Source: Desulfarculaceae bacterium | GTDB taxonomy: Bacteria; Desulfobacterota; Desulfobacteria; Desulfobacterales; Desulfobacteraceae | DNA: 8,248 nucleotides | Reading direction: 5' to 3' | Assembly: GCA_021737205.1 (NCBI GenBank) | Contig: JAIPEK010000088.1 | Location: forward strand, 1 to 8,248 | Part shown: positions 1 to 5,978 of the stretch, one piece after another | Numbering within the stretch: the first letter of the stretch is position 1 | Layout of the letters: each line of letters opens with the position of its first letter | Position numbers and translations under genes: made by a program | The notes under the pieces: generated by a model | What the model was told of the DNA's origin: nothing | Database searches by the model: none | Seen by the model: the letters and a program-made list of their open reading frames with translations, nothing else

Positions 1-499
1 CATGGACAAAAGCACGCTCTTGTTCGCTGAAACGGTACGCCGAAGATATGTCCTGCCGGATGAACCCGGATATTTCCGAAAAATCGTTCCGGCTTCCCGG
101 TCTTGTCATCACGATGACCGGGGCCTCTTCAAAAATGGCGCCGTATCTGTCCCAGGTGGTGATCTCCAGGAACGCGTCCGAACCGATGATCAAGTGGGGG
201 GTGGTGCCGTCCGTATCCCGCTTTTTAAATTCCCTCACCGTGTCAATGGTATACGAAGGACCGCTTCTTTCCAGCTCCATGGCCGAACTGGAAAACCCGT
301 GGATGTCCCGGATGCTCGCGTTGATCATTTCCAGTCTGTCACTGCCCGGGGCAAGCCCTGCTGAAGACTTGTGGGGCGGTACCGCACAGGGAATGAGATA
401 AACCCTGTCAAGGCAGAAGTTTTCCCGGACCACCCGGAGTGTATCGATGTGGCCGTTGTGAAGGGGATTGAATGTGCCGCCGAAGAGCCCTGAATTCAT
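1..499 (-). CDS. nadD: Nicotinate-nucleotide adenylyltransferase, 3' end outside the window
   Basis: NadD transfers AMP from ATP to nicotinate mononucleotide, giving deamido-NAD in cytoplasmic NAD synthesis. The ATG at 499-497 opens 166 codons that continue past the left edge. Residues 4-18 read GLFGGTFNPLHNGHI, the nucleotide-binding signature of the family with its HxGH pair (H14, H17). PPHK at 41-44 and IGSDAF at 105-110 are also typical; the C-terminal ISSTxIR motif would lie outside. The family normally starts a few residues before GxFGGTF, which supports this ATG. No Shine-Dalgarno sequence precedes it: the upstream bases belong to the inserted element at 506-627. Removing that element and one duplicated 8-mer would place nadD 5 nt after the obgE stop, so it was probably a coupled operon gene. 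Identification is confident from the motifs. Confidence 0.95.
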   Translation of the reverse strand, partial: MNSGLFGGTFNPLHNGHIDTLRVVRENFCLDRVYLIPCAVPPHKSSAGLAPGSDRLEMINASIRDIHGFSSSAMELERSGPSYTIDTVREFKKRDTDGTTPHLIIGSDAFLEITTWDRYGAIFEEAPVIVMTRPGSRNDFSEISGFIRQDISSAYRFSEQERAFVH

Positions 500-505
500 G
501 GTATC
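498..505. repeat. Left 8-bp flank of element 1 (candidate target-site duplication)
   Basis: ATGGTATC here and ATGGTGTC at 628-635 directly abut the two ends of the element at 506-627 and match at 7 of 8 positions. The left copy overlaps the nadD start codon and the right copy ends on the last base of the obgE stop codon. Reading them as a target-site duplication is an inference, supported by the same arrangement at element 2. Confidence 0.6.
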
Positions 506-627
506 GTAACCGTTTACAGTTATCGGTTCACAGTTCACAGTTTTTTCTATTGATTTCAACTCTTGAATTAATCTATTCTCTGTTTTTTTTAACCGTGAAC
601 CGGCAACTGTAAACCGTGAACGGTTAT
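506..627 (-). mobile_element. Element 1: 122-bp MITE-like insertion between obgE and nadD
   Basis: This element fills nearly all the obgE-nadD gap. It begins GTAACC and ends GGTTAT. The ends form imperfect inverted repeats made of a 7-bp unit close to GTTYACR: the left arm reads GTTTACA, GTTATCG, GTTCACA, GTTCACA, and the right arm, read on the other strand, GTTCACG, GTTTACA, GTTGCCG, GTTCACG. The right arm matches that of element 2 (6154-6190) at about 35 of 37 bases. The core keeps a 25-bp block, 548-572, identical to 6053-6077, where it encodes part of an S23-like protein. Relative to element 2 about 90 bp are missing, mainly from the coding region, so this is a deletion derivative. An 8-bp near-duplication flanks it. 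No transposase is present. The minus strand given is that of the relic coding frame. Confidence 0.75.
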
Positions 628-635
628 ATGGTGTC
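628..635. repeat. Right 8-bp flank of element 1 (candidate target-site duplication)
   Basis: ATGGTGTC matches ATGGTATC at 498-505 except for one base and directly abuts the element's right end. Its last base is the final base of the obgE TAG stop codon. Confidence 0.6.
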
Positions 636-1630
636 TATGTGTTATGGATCATTTGCGTCAATGCCTGTAAAAATGATGGAATGCCTTCGCCTGTGGCAGC
701 GGAAATCAGGTGGATCTTTTCGCTGTCTAAGCTCTTTTTGAATATCTCGGCTTTTCGGGCAGCTCCCGTGAGATCGATTTTGTTGAGTACGATCATCTGC
801 TGCTTTGCCGCGAGTTTTTCACTGTAAAGGGCCATCTCCCTGTTGATCAGGTCCATCTCTCTTGTGGGGGCCTGGGGGTCGATGGCGGACACGTCGATCA
901 GGTGAATGAGAATGCCTGTTCGTTCCACATGCTTCAGAAATTGGATACCCAGCCCGGTGCCGTCATGGGCCCCTTCGATCAGGCCGGGGATGTCGGCTAC
1001 GGCGAAAGGTTCCCCGAAATCGGGCTCGATCATGCCGATGGCCGGCGTCAAAGTGGTAAAGGGATACCGGGCCACCCGGGGCCGGGCATTGGAAATTGCT
1101 GCAAGGAGGGTGGATTTGCCGGCATTGGGCATTCCGATGATTCCCGCATCCGCGATCAGTTTGAGTTCGAGCCGGAGATTCAGCTCCTCTCCGGGAAGTC
1201 CCGGCTGGGAATATCTGGGGGCCTGGTTTGTGGATGTGGCGAACCGTTTGTTGCCGCGTCCGCCCTTGCCGCCTCTGGCGATGATGAAGGTCTGGTCATT
1301 GCCGGTGAGATCGATGATCAGCTCATCGGTATCTTTGTTGTACACCGCGGTGCCGGGCGGAAGCTCTATGATTTTCTCTTTACCGTTCCGTCCGTGTTTC
1401 CGGCTGCCCTGTCCAGGATTCCCGTTTTCCGCTTTATGAAATTTGATCCGCCTGTAATCGTACAACGTTTTTTTGCGCGGATCGACTTTCAGGACGACAT
1501 CGCCGCCGTCTCCGCCGTCTCCGCCGTCAGGCCCGCCTTTTTCAATGAATTTTTCCCTTCTGAAACTGGTACATCCGGGGCCTCCGTTGCCGGACCTGAC
1601 GGAGATCGCTGCCTGGTCAACAAACTTCAC
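635..1630 (-). CDS. obgE: Obg-family GTPase (GTPase CgtA)
   Basis: ObgE is a slow GTPase that binds the 50S ribosomal subunit and takes part in its late assembly and in stress signalling. The 331-residue product has the glycine-rich Obg fold at about 1-158 (GGPDGGDGGDGG at 32-43), then the G domain: G1 GMPNAGKS at 166-173, switch threonines 192-193, G3 DIPG at 213-216, G4 NKID at 283-286 and G5 SAA at 310-312. It ends soon after G5, so it lacks the extra C-terminal OCT domain of some relatives. The start is GTG at 1630-1628, overlapping the rpmA stop in a GTGA tetranucleotide, which suggests translational coupling. The order rplU-rpmA-obgE is very common in bacteria. The stop codon touches the flank of inserted element 1. 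Confidence 0.97.
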   Translation of the reverse strand: MKFVDQAAISVRSGNGGPGCTSFRREKFIEKGGPDGGDGGDGGDVVLKVDPRKKTLYDYRRIKFHKAENGNPGQGSRKHGRNGKEKIIELPPGTAVYNKDTDELIIDLTGNDQTFIIARGGKGGRGNKRFATSTNQAPRYSQPGLPGEELNLRLELKLIADAGIIGMPNAGKSTLLAAISNARPRVARYPFTTLTPAIGMIEPDFGEPFAVADIPGLIEGAHDGTGLGIQFLKHVERTGILIHLIDVSAIDPQAPTREMDLINREMALYSEKLAAKQQMIVLNKIDLTGAARKAEIFKKSLDSEKIHLISAATGEGIPSFLQALTQMIHNT

Positions 1631-1881
1631 GCTTCATGTACACAGGCGAGTTTTCTGTTTCTGCCCTTTCTCTCGTAGGAAACCACGCCGTCGGTCTTGG
1701 CGAACAACGTATAGTCCTTGCCTATGCCGACGTTTGCTCCCGGATGAATGCGGGTGCCGAGCTGCCGGACCAGTATGTTGCCGGCAAGAACCTTTTCCCC
1801 GCCGTATTTTTTCACTCCGCGCCGCTGCGCATTGCTGTCGCGACCGTTTTTCGAACTTCCCGCCGCCTTTTTATGTGACAT
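1627..1881 (-). CDS. rpmA: 50S ribosomal protein L27
   Basis: L27 lies near the peptidyl transferase centre of the large ribosomal subunit, where its flexible N-terminus reaches towards the tRNA acceptor ends. The 84-residue product starts MSHKKAAGSSKNGRDS, the conserved basic N-terminus, and continues with GVKKYGGE and the ILVRQLGTRIHPG block typical of L27. The length is normal, and there is no N-terminal extension of the kind that is cleaved in Firmicutes. The ATG is preceded by AAGGAG with 8 nt spacing. The gene follows rplU by 54 nt and overlaps obgE by 4 nt, so the three are almost certainly one transcript. Confidence 0.98.
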   Translation of the reverse strand: MSHKKAAGSSKNGRDSNAQRRGVKKYGGEKVLAGNILVRQLGTRIHPGANVGIGKDYTLFAKTDGVVSYERKGRNRKLACVHEA

Positions 1882-1935
1882 TGCAAATTCTCCTTTTTGT
1901 CCCGGGGATTTTCGGCTTTCATCCCCTTGTTGTTC

Positions 1936-2247
1936 TTATGCCTCGATGGAATCGATTTTCACTCTAGTAAACTGCTGCCGGTGGCCTTTCATTTTCCTGT
2001 AGCCTTTCCGGCGCTTGTACTTGAACACAAGCTTCTTTTTGCCTTTGCCCCGGTCCACGACCTGCCCCTTGACAACGGCGTTTTCCACCACCGGCTCTCC
2101 CAGTGTGGTGCTTTCCCCGTCCGACACCATCAGGACGTCGTTGAATTCCACCATGGAATCGTCACCGGTGTCGATTTTTTCAATATCCAGCACCGACCCT
2201 TTCTCGACCTTGTATTGCTTGCCCCCGGTCCTAATCACTGCGTACAT
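1936..2247 (-). CDS. rplU: 50S ribosomal protein L21
   Basis: L21 is a 23S-rRNA-binding protein of the large ribosomal subunit. The 103-residue product has the family's usual length and start, MYAVIRTGGKQYKVEKG, and the basic C-terminal segment KYKRRKGYRKMKGHRQ followed by a TRVKI strand. The ATG is preceded by AAGGAG with 8 nt spacing. It is the first gene of the rplU-rpmA-obgE-nadD operon. A strong sigma70-type promoter lies about 50 nt upstream of the start codon. The gene diverges from the abiE module. Confidence 0.98.
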   Translation of the reverse strand: MYAVIRTGGKQYKVEKGSVLDIEKIDTGDDSMVEFNDVLMVSDGESTTLGEPVVENAVVKGQVVDRGKGKKKLVFKYKRRKGYRKMKGHRQQFTRVKIDSIEA

Positions 2248-2304
2248 TCTTTTGTCTCCTTTATAGTATCAAAACATGTATTGTTTGTATATTTAAAACT
2301 CGTT

Positions 2305-2333
2305 ATTTTATAGCTGTCTTGAATTTTTGTCAA
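2305..2333 (-). promoter_or_regulatory. Predicted sigma70-type promoter of the rplU operon
   Basis: On the minus strand there is a perfect -35 box TTGACA (2333-2328), a 17-nt spacer and a -10 box TAAAAT (2310-2305) matching the consensus at 5 of 6 positions. Transcription would start near 2298, leaving an AT-rich leader of about 50 nt before rplU. Confidence 0.75.
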
Positions 2334-2442
2334 TATGAAAATCGATCAGGTCAATCGCACGAATTATGTTTCGTGTCCCCGGAATTTATGTTTTGACATG
2401 CAGACGCAAAAGTATGAAATCATTTAACCTTATATTGTCATT

Positions 2443-2473
2443 ATGTCAAACTCCCTGGAACGCGGGTTGACAT
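2443..2473. promoter_or_regulatory. Candidate AbiEi operator, inverted repeat ATGTCAA-N17-TTGACAT
   Basis: ATGTCAA (2443-2449) and TTGACAT (2467-2473) are perfect inverted half-sites separated by 17 nt. The right half-site contains the -35 box of the predicted abiE promoter. A third half-site, TTTTGACAT, is at 2391-2399. AbiEi antitoxins studied elsewhere repress their own promoter by binding inverted repeats through an N-terminal winged helix; assigning this role here is inference. Confidence 0.45.
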
Positions 2474-2495
2474 ACGATCGAAATAGAGCTAAATT
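2467..2495 (+). promoter_or_regulatory. Predicted promoter of the abiE operon
   Basis: A perfect -35 box TTGACA (2467-2472) is followed by a 17-nt spacer and TAAATT (2490-2495), a 4-of-6 match to the -10 consensus. Transcription would start near 2502, inside the longest possible abiEi reading frame, which supports the shorter start at 2536. A weaker alternative uses TTGACA at 2393-2398 with TGAAAT at 2415-2420. The region 2248-2535 otherwise holds the rplU leader and promoter and no visible gene. Confidence 0.6.
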
Positions 2496-2535
2496 TATTA
2501 CTGCTATATCGAAAGAACGTCAAAAAGGTCGGCCA

Positions 2536-3342
2536 ATGAAACTTAATGAATTTCTGTCGCGGCACGCCGTGTTCACATTGGATGAGCTGAATCGGTTCTT
2601 GTCCGCCAGAGGATCCGGCAGCCCGAACACCCGCAAGTCGCTGCTGACATATTATCTCAAGCAGGGGCGGATCATACCGATCCGACGGGGCCTGTATGCA
2701 ACGGTTCCTGCGGGCGGCGATCCGGCATCGACGTCGGTCGATCCTTTTCTGGTGGCGGCCAAGCTGACCCCGGATGCAACGCTCGCCTATCATACGGCGC
2801 TGGAGTTTCACGGTAAGGCATATTCGGTTTATATGCGGCTTCACTATGTGTCGGAAAGAAAATCCATGCCTCTGACCTTCCAGGGTCATGAATTCATACG
2901 TGCTCCCGTTCCGCCGGCCTTGCCGGCCAAGGGAGAGGAAATGTTCGGAATTACCCGGCGCAACCGTTCCGGTGTTAAGCTGCGGGTCACCAGCCTTGAA
3001 AGAACCTTGGTCGATGTTCTGGACCGGCCGGAACTGAGCGGCAGTTGGGAAGAGATATGGCGTTCCCTGGAATCGGTTGAATTTTTTGACATGGAACAGG
3101 TCATAACATATGTCCTTTTATTGGAGAATGCGACCACGGCTGCAAAAGTGGGGTTCTTTTTGGATCAGCATAAAGAAGCATTGATGGTTGAGGATGTCCA
3201 CCTGGAACCTCTGCGAAGGCTGCGTCCCCGCCGCCCCCACTATTTTGTCCGCAGCAGGCGCGATGATTGTCGATGGGTCAGGGATTGGAACCTGATGATC
3301 CCGGTGGAAATTCTGAACAGATCCTGGGAGGAGGTATTGTGA
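2536..3342 (+). CDS. abiEi: AbiEi-type antitoxin / transcriptional autorepressor
   Basis: AbiEi is the antitoxin of the AbiE type IV toxin-antitoxin and abortive-infection family; it represses its own operon and counteracts AbiEii without stable binding. With the start at 2536 the product has 268 residues. Residues 2-59 fit an N-terminal winged helix, ending in GRIIPIRRGLY (44-54), and residues 152-169 carry the family-type block SLERTLVDVLDRPELSG. The frame could begin 31 codons earlier at 2443, but that ATG has no ribosome-binding site and lies upstream of the predicted transcription start, whereas 2536 is preceded by AAAGG with 7 nt spacing. abiEii follows with a 4-nt overlap, as usual for a coupled pair. 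The family assignment rests on motif resemblance plus the adjacent nucleotidyltransferase. Confidence 0.88.
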   Translation: MKLNEFLSRHAVFTLDELNRFLSARGSGSPNTRKSLLTYYLKQGRIIPIRRGLYATVPAGGDPASTSVDPFLVAAKLTPDATLAYHTALEFHGKAYSVYMRLHYVSERKSMPLTFQGHEFIRAPVPPALPAKGEEMFGITRRNRSGVKLRVTSLERTLVDVLDRPELSGSWEEIWRSLESVEFFDMEQVITYVLLLENATTAAKVGFFLDQHKEALMVEDVHLEPLRRLRPRRPHYFVRSRRDDCRWVRDWNLMIPVEILNRSWEEVL

Positions 3343-4310
3343 TCTTCTCGTCGTCAGAGGTGCTGCCCATTGTGCAGTCCACAGGTTTCAGAACGGAGAT
3401 GATTGAAAAGGTACTCCACCTGCTCAATCTTCTGGACAAGCTGAACCGCCATCCGATGCTGAAAAACAAATGGGTGTTGAAGGGAGGCACGGCCTTAAAC
3501 CTTTTTCTGTTTGATCTTCCCCGCTTATCCGTGGATATCGACCTTAACTACGTCGGGGCGCTGCAACGGGAGGCCATGATGGCTGACCGGCCCAAGGTTG
3601 AACAAGCGGCACAGGCAGTATTTTCCCGGGAAGGGTTTACCACCAAGCGGGTGCCGACCGAACATGCCGGCGGAAAGTGGCGTTTGAACTATCAGAGCTA
3701 CACCGGTCAAAGCGGCAACCTTGAAGTGGATCTGAATTTCATGTTCAGACAGCCGATTTGGGAAATTCAGACCGCCGACTCCCACTCCCTCGGAGATTTC
3801 CAGGCCAGGAACATCTCTATCCCTGACGTACATGAATTGGCGGCCGGCAAGATCGCAGCGCTGCTGGCACGCTGTCAGGCCAGGGATTTGTTTGATTGCC
3901 ATCGTATTTTCACAATGAAGGAGGTCGACCTCGAACGCCTCCGCATCGCCTTTGTCGTTTATGGAGGAATGAACCGCAAGGATTGGAGAACGGTTTCAAT
4001 CGCAGATGTGAATTTTGATCCTGATGATTTGGCAAGGGTTCTTATCCCCACTCTGGGCAAGCGGTTTTTGGAAAAGCAAGGTCCACCCGCTGAATACGGG
4101 GAACGGCTTGTAAGAGAATGCCGGGAAAAACTGGAAGCAGTGTTGCCATTTACTGATACAGAGCGGGCATTTCTTGATTTGCTGCTGGAAAAGGGGGAGA
4201 TCGAAGCGTCTATTCTCACCCCCGACAAATCACTTCAAAAACGCATCAAAAGTCAACCGCTTCTGCAATGGAAGGCCCTTAACGTAAAGCGCCACAAGAA
4301 ACTTGACTGA
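3339..4310 (+). CDS. abiEii: AbiEii-type nucleotidyltransferase toxin
   Basis: AbiEii toxins belong to the DNA polymerase beta-like nucleotidyltransferase superfamily and stop growth, in some homologues by adding nucleotides to tRNA; here only the fold and catalytic residues can be read. The product has 323 residues from GTG 3339. LKGGTALNLFLFDLPRLS at 47-64 leads into VDIDLNY with D66 and D68, the metal-binding pair. LEVDLNF gives D131 as a likely third acidic residue, and HELAAGKIAALLARCQARD (165-183) supplies the conserved K171, R182 and D183. All expected residues are present, so the toxin looks intact. The GTG overlaps the abiEi stop as GTGA and follows GGAGGAGG by 4 nt, which implies strong coupled translation. 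A longer start at 3267 lies within abiEi and is unlikely. The stop is 40 nt from the convergent stop of the next gene. Confidence 0.9.
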   Translation: MIFSSSEVLPIVQSTGFRTEMIEKVLHLLNLLDKLNRHPMLKNKWVLKGGTALNLFLFDLPRLSVDIDLNYVGALQREAMMADRPKVEQAAQAVFSREGFTTKRVPTEHAGGKWRLNYQSYTGQSGNLEVDLNFMFRQPIWEIQTADSHSLGDFQARNISIPDVHELAAGKIAALLARCQARDLFDCHRIFTMKEVDLERLRIAFVVYGGMNRKDWRTVSIADVNFDPDDLARVLIPTLGKRFLEKQGPPAEYGERLVRECREKLEAVLPFTDTERAFLDLLLEKGEIEASILTPDKSLQKRIKSQPLLQWKALNVKRHKKLD

Positions 4311-4350
4311 AAAAAGTTCCCGAGGTCGAGACAAAACTGTATCACCCCAG

Positions 4351-5973
4351 TCAGGCAAACCGGTACCGATGGGTTTCCGTGTCAAAGCAGGAGGGGAAGG
4401 ATTCGATGAAACGGTTGATCCGTTCGTCATCCGGATGGGTCAGGGTTTGGTTGGCGGCGCGGGTGAAAAGATCGAATGCGTCGATCTTTTCGGCAAAAAG
4501 AAGGTCCTGCAGGGGGCGGCCGTTTTCCGGCGGGTGCCCGGATTTGTGCAAGGGCGGGTTTTTTTGCCGCAAATGCCGGACAATCGTACTTCTTGTCGGA
4601 TGGGTCTTTGCATACTCCCTCACCGATTCCAGGAAAAAGGAAAAGGCGCTGATCCTGGCCTGTTTGACAAGTTCCGGGTCGCAGAAATTCCTAAAGGCGG
4701 CGGCTTTTCTTCGGTATTCATCCGGAGCGCAGGTTTTCTTCAGCCGTTTGAGCGTCGAGGGAAGAGACTGTTTTCTTTTTTCAAGGGCCTTTCGTTCAAA
4801 GGTTCGAAAAAAGGTTTCAAGGCTGCTGAGTCCGGGGGGTGTCAAATCTTCTGCGCCCGTATCAAGCAGTATGTTTTCCACCTGGGTGTCCAGCAGGCGG
4901 CCGGAAATGAATGTCTCCCCATCTGCCCGGACAAACGGAAGCGGTTTGAAGTATTCCACCCGCAGGCCGTCCCTGCCGGCCCTTTTTTCCGGAAAAAACC
5001 GGGTGGTCCCGTCAACCGGGATCCGTCTTTGTCCCGTAAGGTTCAGTGCACTGGTGAATGCCGGGATAACGATGAAAGCCCCGTCAGGTGTGATTTCCGT
5101 GCCGTACGAGTCCGTGATGGACGGCTTGACCGATTCAAAATCCTCATCAAGGCGGGCCGGTATCAGAAGATCTTCGGTATCATGCTGCAGGGAAAGTGAA
5201 ATCGAGTAGTCCAGCTCGATACGGCGGATACGGGTCCGGTTTTTCGCGGTAACGCTGACGGACACGTCAAACCCCTTGTGAACCAGATCGGCCAGAAGGG
5301 CTTCTTTTGCTTTGGGCGCTTTGGTCAAAAGTCCGTACGAGGGAAGGGAACCGTTGTCCCGCAGTTGTTCCATCAGGGTCACAATGGTATGATTTCCGTC
5401 CTCCCAGTCAAGGGGATCGGAGGCGCAGTACAGGGCAAAATCCGTATTGTTCCGTTTTTTAAGCCGATCGGCGAGTTCAAGAACAGCTGTTCTGGAAAAA
5501 TGTTTTCTCGGCCCGGGAAGGGCCCATTCGTTGCACCGCCTGCAGAAATTGCCGCATCCACAGGTAAGCTGAAGCGTGACCACGGATTCGAGAAAACGGT
5601 TCCGCATCTCTTGATTCAACCCCTGCAGGGATTTCCAGCAGGGATAATCAATGGATGCGGGGTGCTGGATTTCAGCACGGGCCAGGTCCTTGAGAAACCG
5701 GTCCAGGCGTCTTCCGCAGTCTGCGACCCGCCCGGAAAGCGAATCCGGGACCCGGTCTTTGAGTCCGCCCATTGCGGCCGTGATCTGATACAGTCCCTTC
5801 TGGTCGCTTTCGGTCATTCGAGGGTGCTTTTCAATGAACTCGAGAATATCAGAAAGCACGCTTTCCGTTTCCATTGGATCCTTTGAAAAAACAGAGGCGA
5901 GAAACCGGTCCTTCAAAGATTCGGCACGGCTTGCAAAGGGCGGATTGCTGTAATCGGAATCAATCGGTTTCAT
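4351..5973 (-). CDS. Uncharacterised radical-SAM-like protein with CX3CX2C motif
   Basis: I do not recognise a named family. The 540-residue product has a helical N-terminal part (about 1-125), then a strand-like segment leading into CGCGNFCRRCNEW (138-150). C140, C144 and C147 form the CX3CX2C spacing that binds the [4Fe-4S] cluster in radical SAM enzymes. Further segments fit the TIM-barrel: FALYCASDPLDW (179-190), SYGLLTKAP (212-220), and DVSVSVTAKNR (236-246). The charged C-terminal 160 residues appear helical and carry only scattered cysteines (C415, C431, C530). No signal peptide or membrane segment is seen. The ATG at 5973 lacks a ribosome-binding site and overlaps the flank of inserted element 2. 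The ATG at 5874 (residue 34) has AAAGG 5 nt upstream and may be the true start. The substrate is unknown, and the neighbours (abiE convergent, dsr operon upstream behind a terminator) do not suggest one. Confidence 0.8.
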   Translation of the reverse strand: MKPIDSDYSNPPFASRAESLKDRFLASVFSKDPMETESVLSDILEFIEKHPRMTESDQKGLYQITAAMGGLKDRVPDSLSGRVADCGRRLDRFLKDLARAEIQHPASIDYPCWKSLQGLNQEMRNRFLESVVTLQLTCGCGNFCRRCNEWALPGPRKHFSRTAVLELADRLKKRNNTDFALYCASDPLDWEDGNHTIVTLMEQLRDNGSLPSYGLLTKAPKAKEALLADLVHKGFDVSVSVTAKNRTRIRRIELDYSISLSLQHDTEDLLIPARLDEDFESVKPSITDSYGTEITPDGAFIVIPAFTSALNLTGQRRIPVDGTTRFFPEKRAGRDGLRVEYFKPLPFVRADGETFISGRLLDTQVENILLDTGAEDLTPPGLSSLETFFRTFERKALEKRKQSLPSTLKRLKKTCAPDEYRRKAAAFRNFCDPELVKQARISAFSFFLESVREYAKTHPTRSTIVRHLRQKNPPLHKSGHPPENGRPLQDLLFAEKIDAFDLFTRAANQTLTHPDDERINRFIESFPSCFDTETHRYRFA

Positions 5974-5978
5974 AACTA
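5971..5978. repeat. Left 8-bp flank of element 2 (candidate target-site duplication)
   Basis: CATAACTA here and CATAAGTA at 6191-6198 directly abut the ends of the element at 5979-6190 and match at 7 of 8 positions. The left copy contains the ATG (minus strand) of the radical SAM gene. Confidence 0.6.

Noticed and set aside
506..627. Heptamer repeats as a CRISPR array or tRNA-like structure
   Set aside because: The units are 7 bp, arranged as inverted arms without spacers of uniform length, and no cloverleaf can be drawn.
902..1678. Long plus-strand open frames opposite obgE
   Set aside because: They are antisense shadows of obgE; their translations have no recognisable domain, while the minus strand encodes all Obg GTPase motifs.
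2443..2535. A 31-codon N-terminal extension of AbiEi from the ATG at 2443
   Set aside because: There is no ribosome-binding site before it, and the best promoter (2467-2495) lies inside it. The ATG at 2536 has AAAGG 7 nt upstream and begins where the winged-helix domain begins.
3267..3338. A 24-codon upstream extension of AbiEii
   Set aside because: It lies wholly within the coding end of abiEi, whereas the GTG at 3339 has GGAGGAGG upstream and the GTGA overlap expected for a coupled gene.
4311..4350. A bidirectional terminator between abiEii and the radical SAM gene
   Set aside because: No convincing GC-rich stem with a T tract could be found in these 40 nt on either strand.
4303..5886. 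Long plus-strand open frames opposite the radical SAM gene
   Set aside because: The translations look like low-information antisense frames, and the minus-strand frame is single, longer and carries a coherent cysteine motif.
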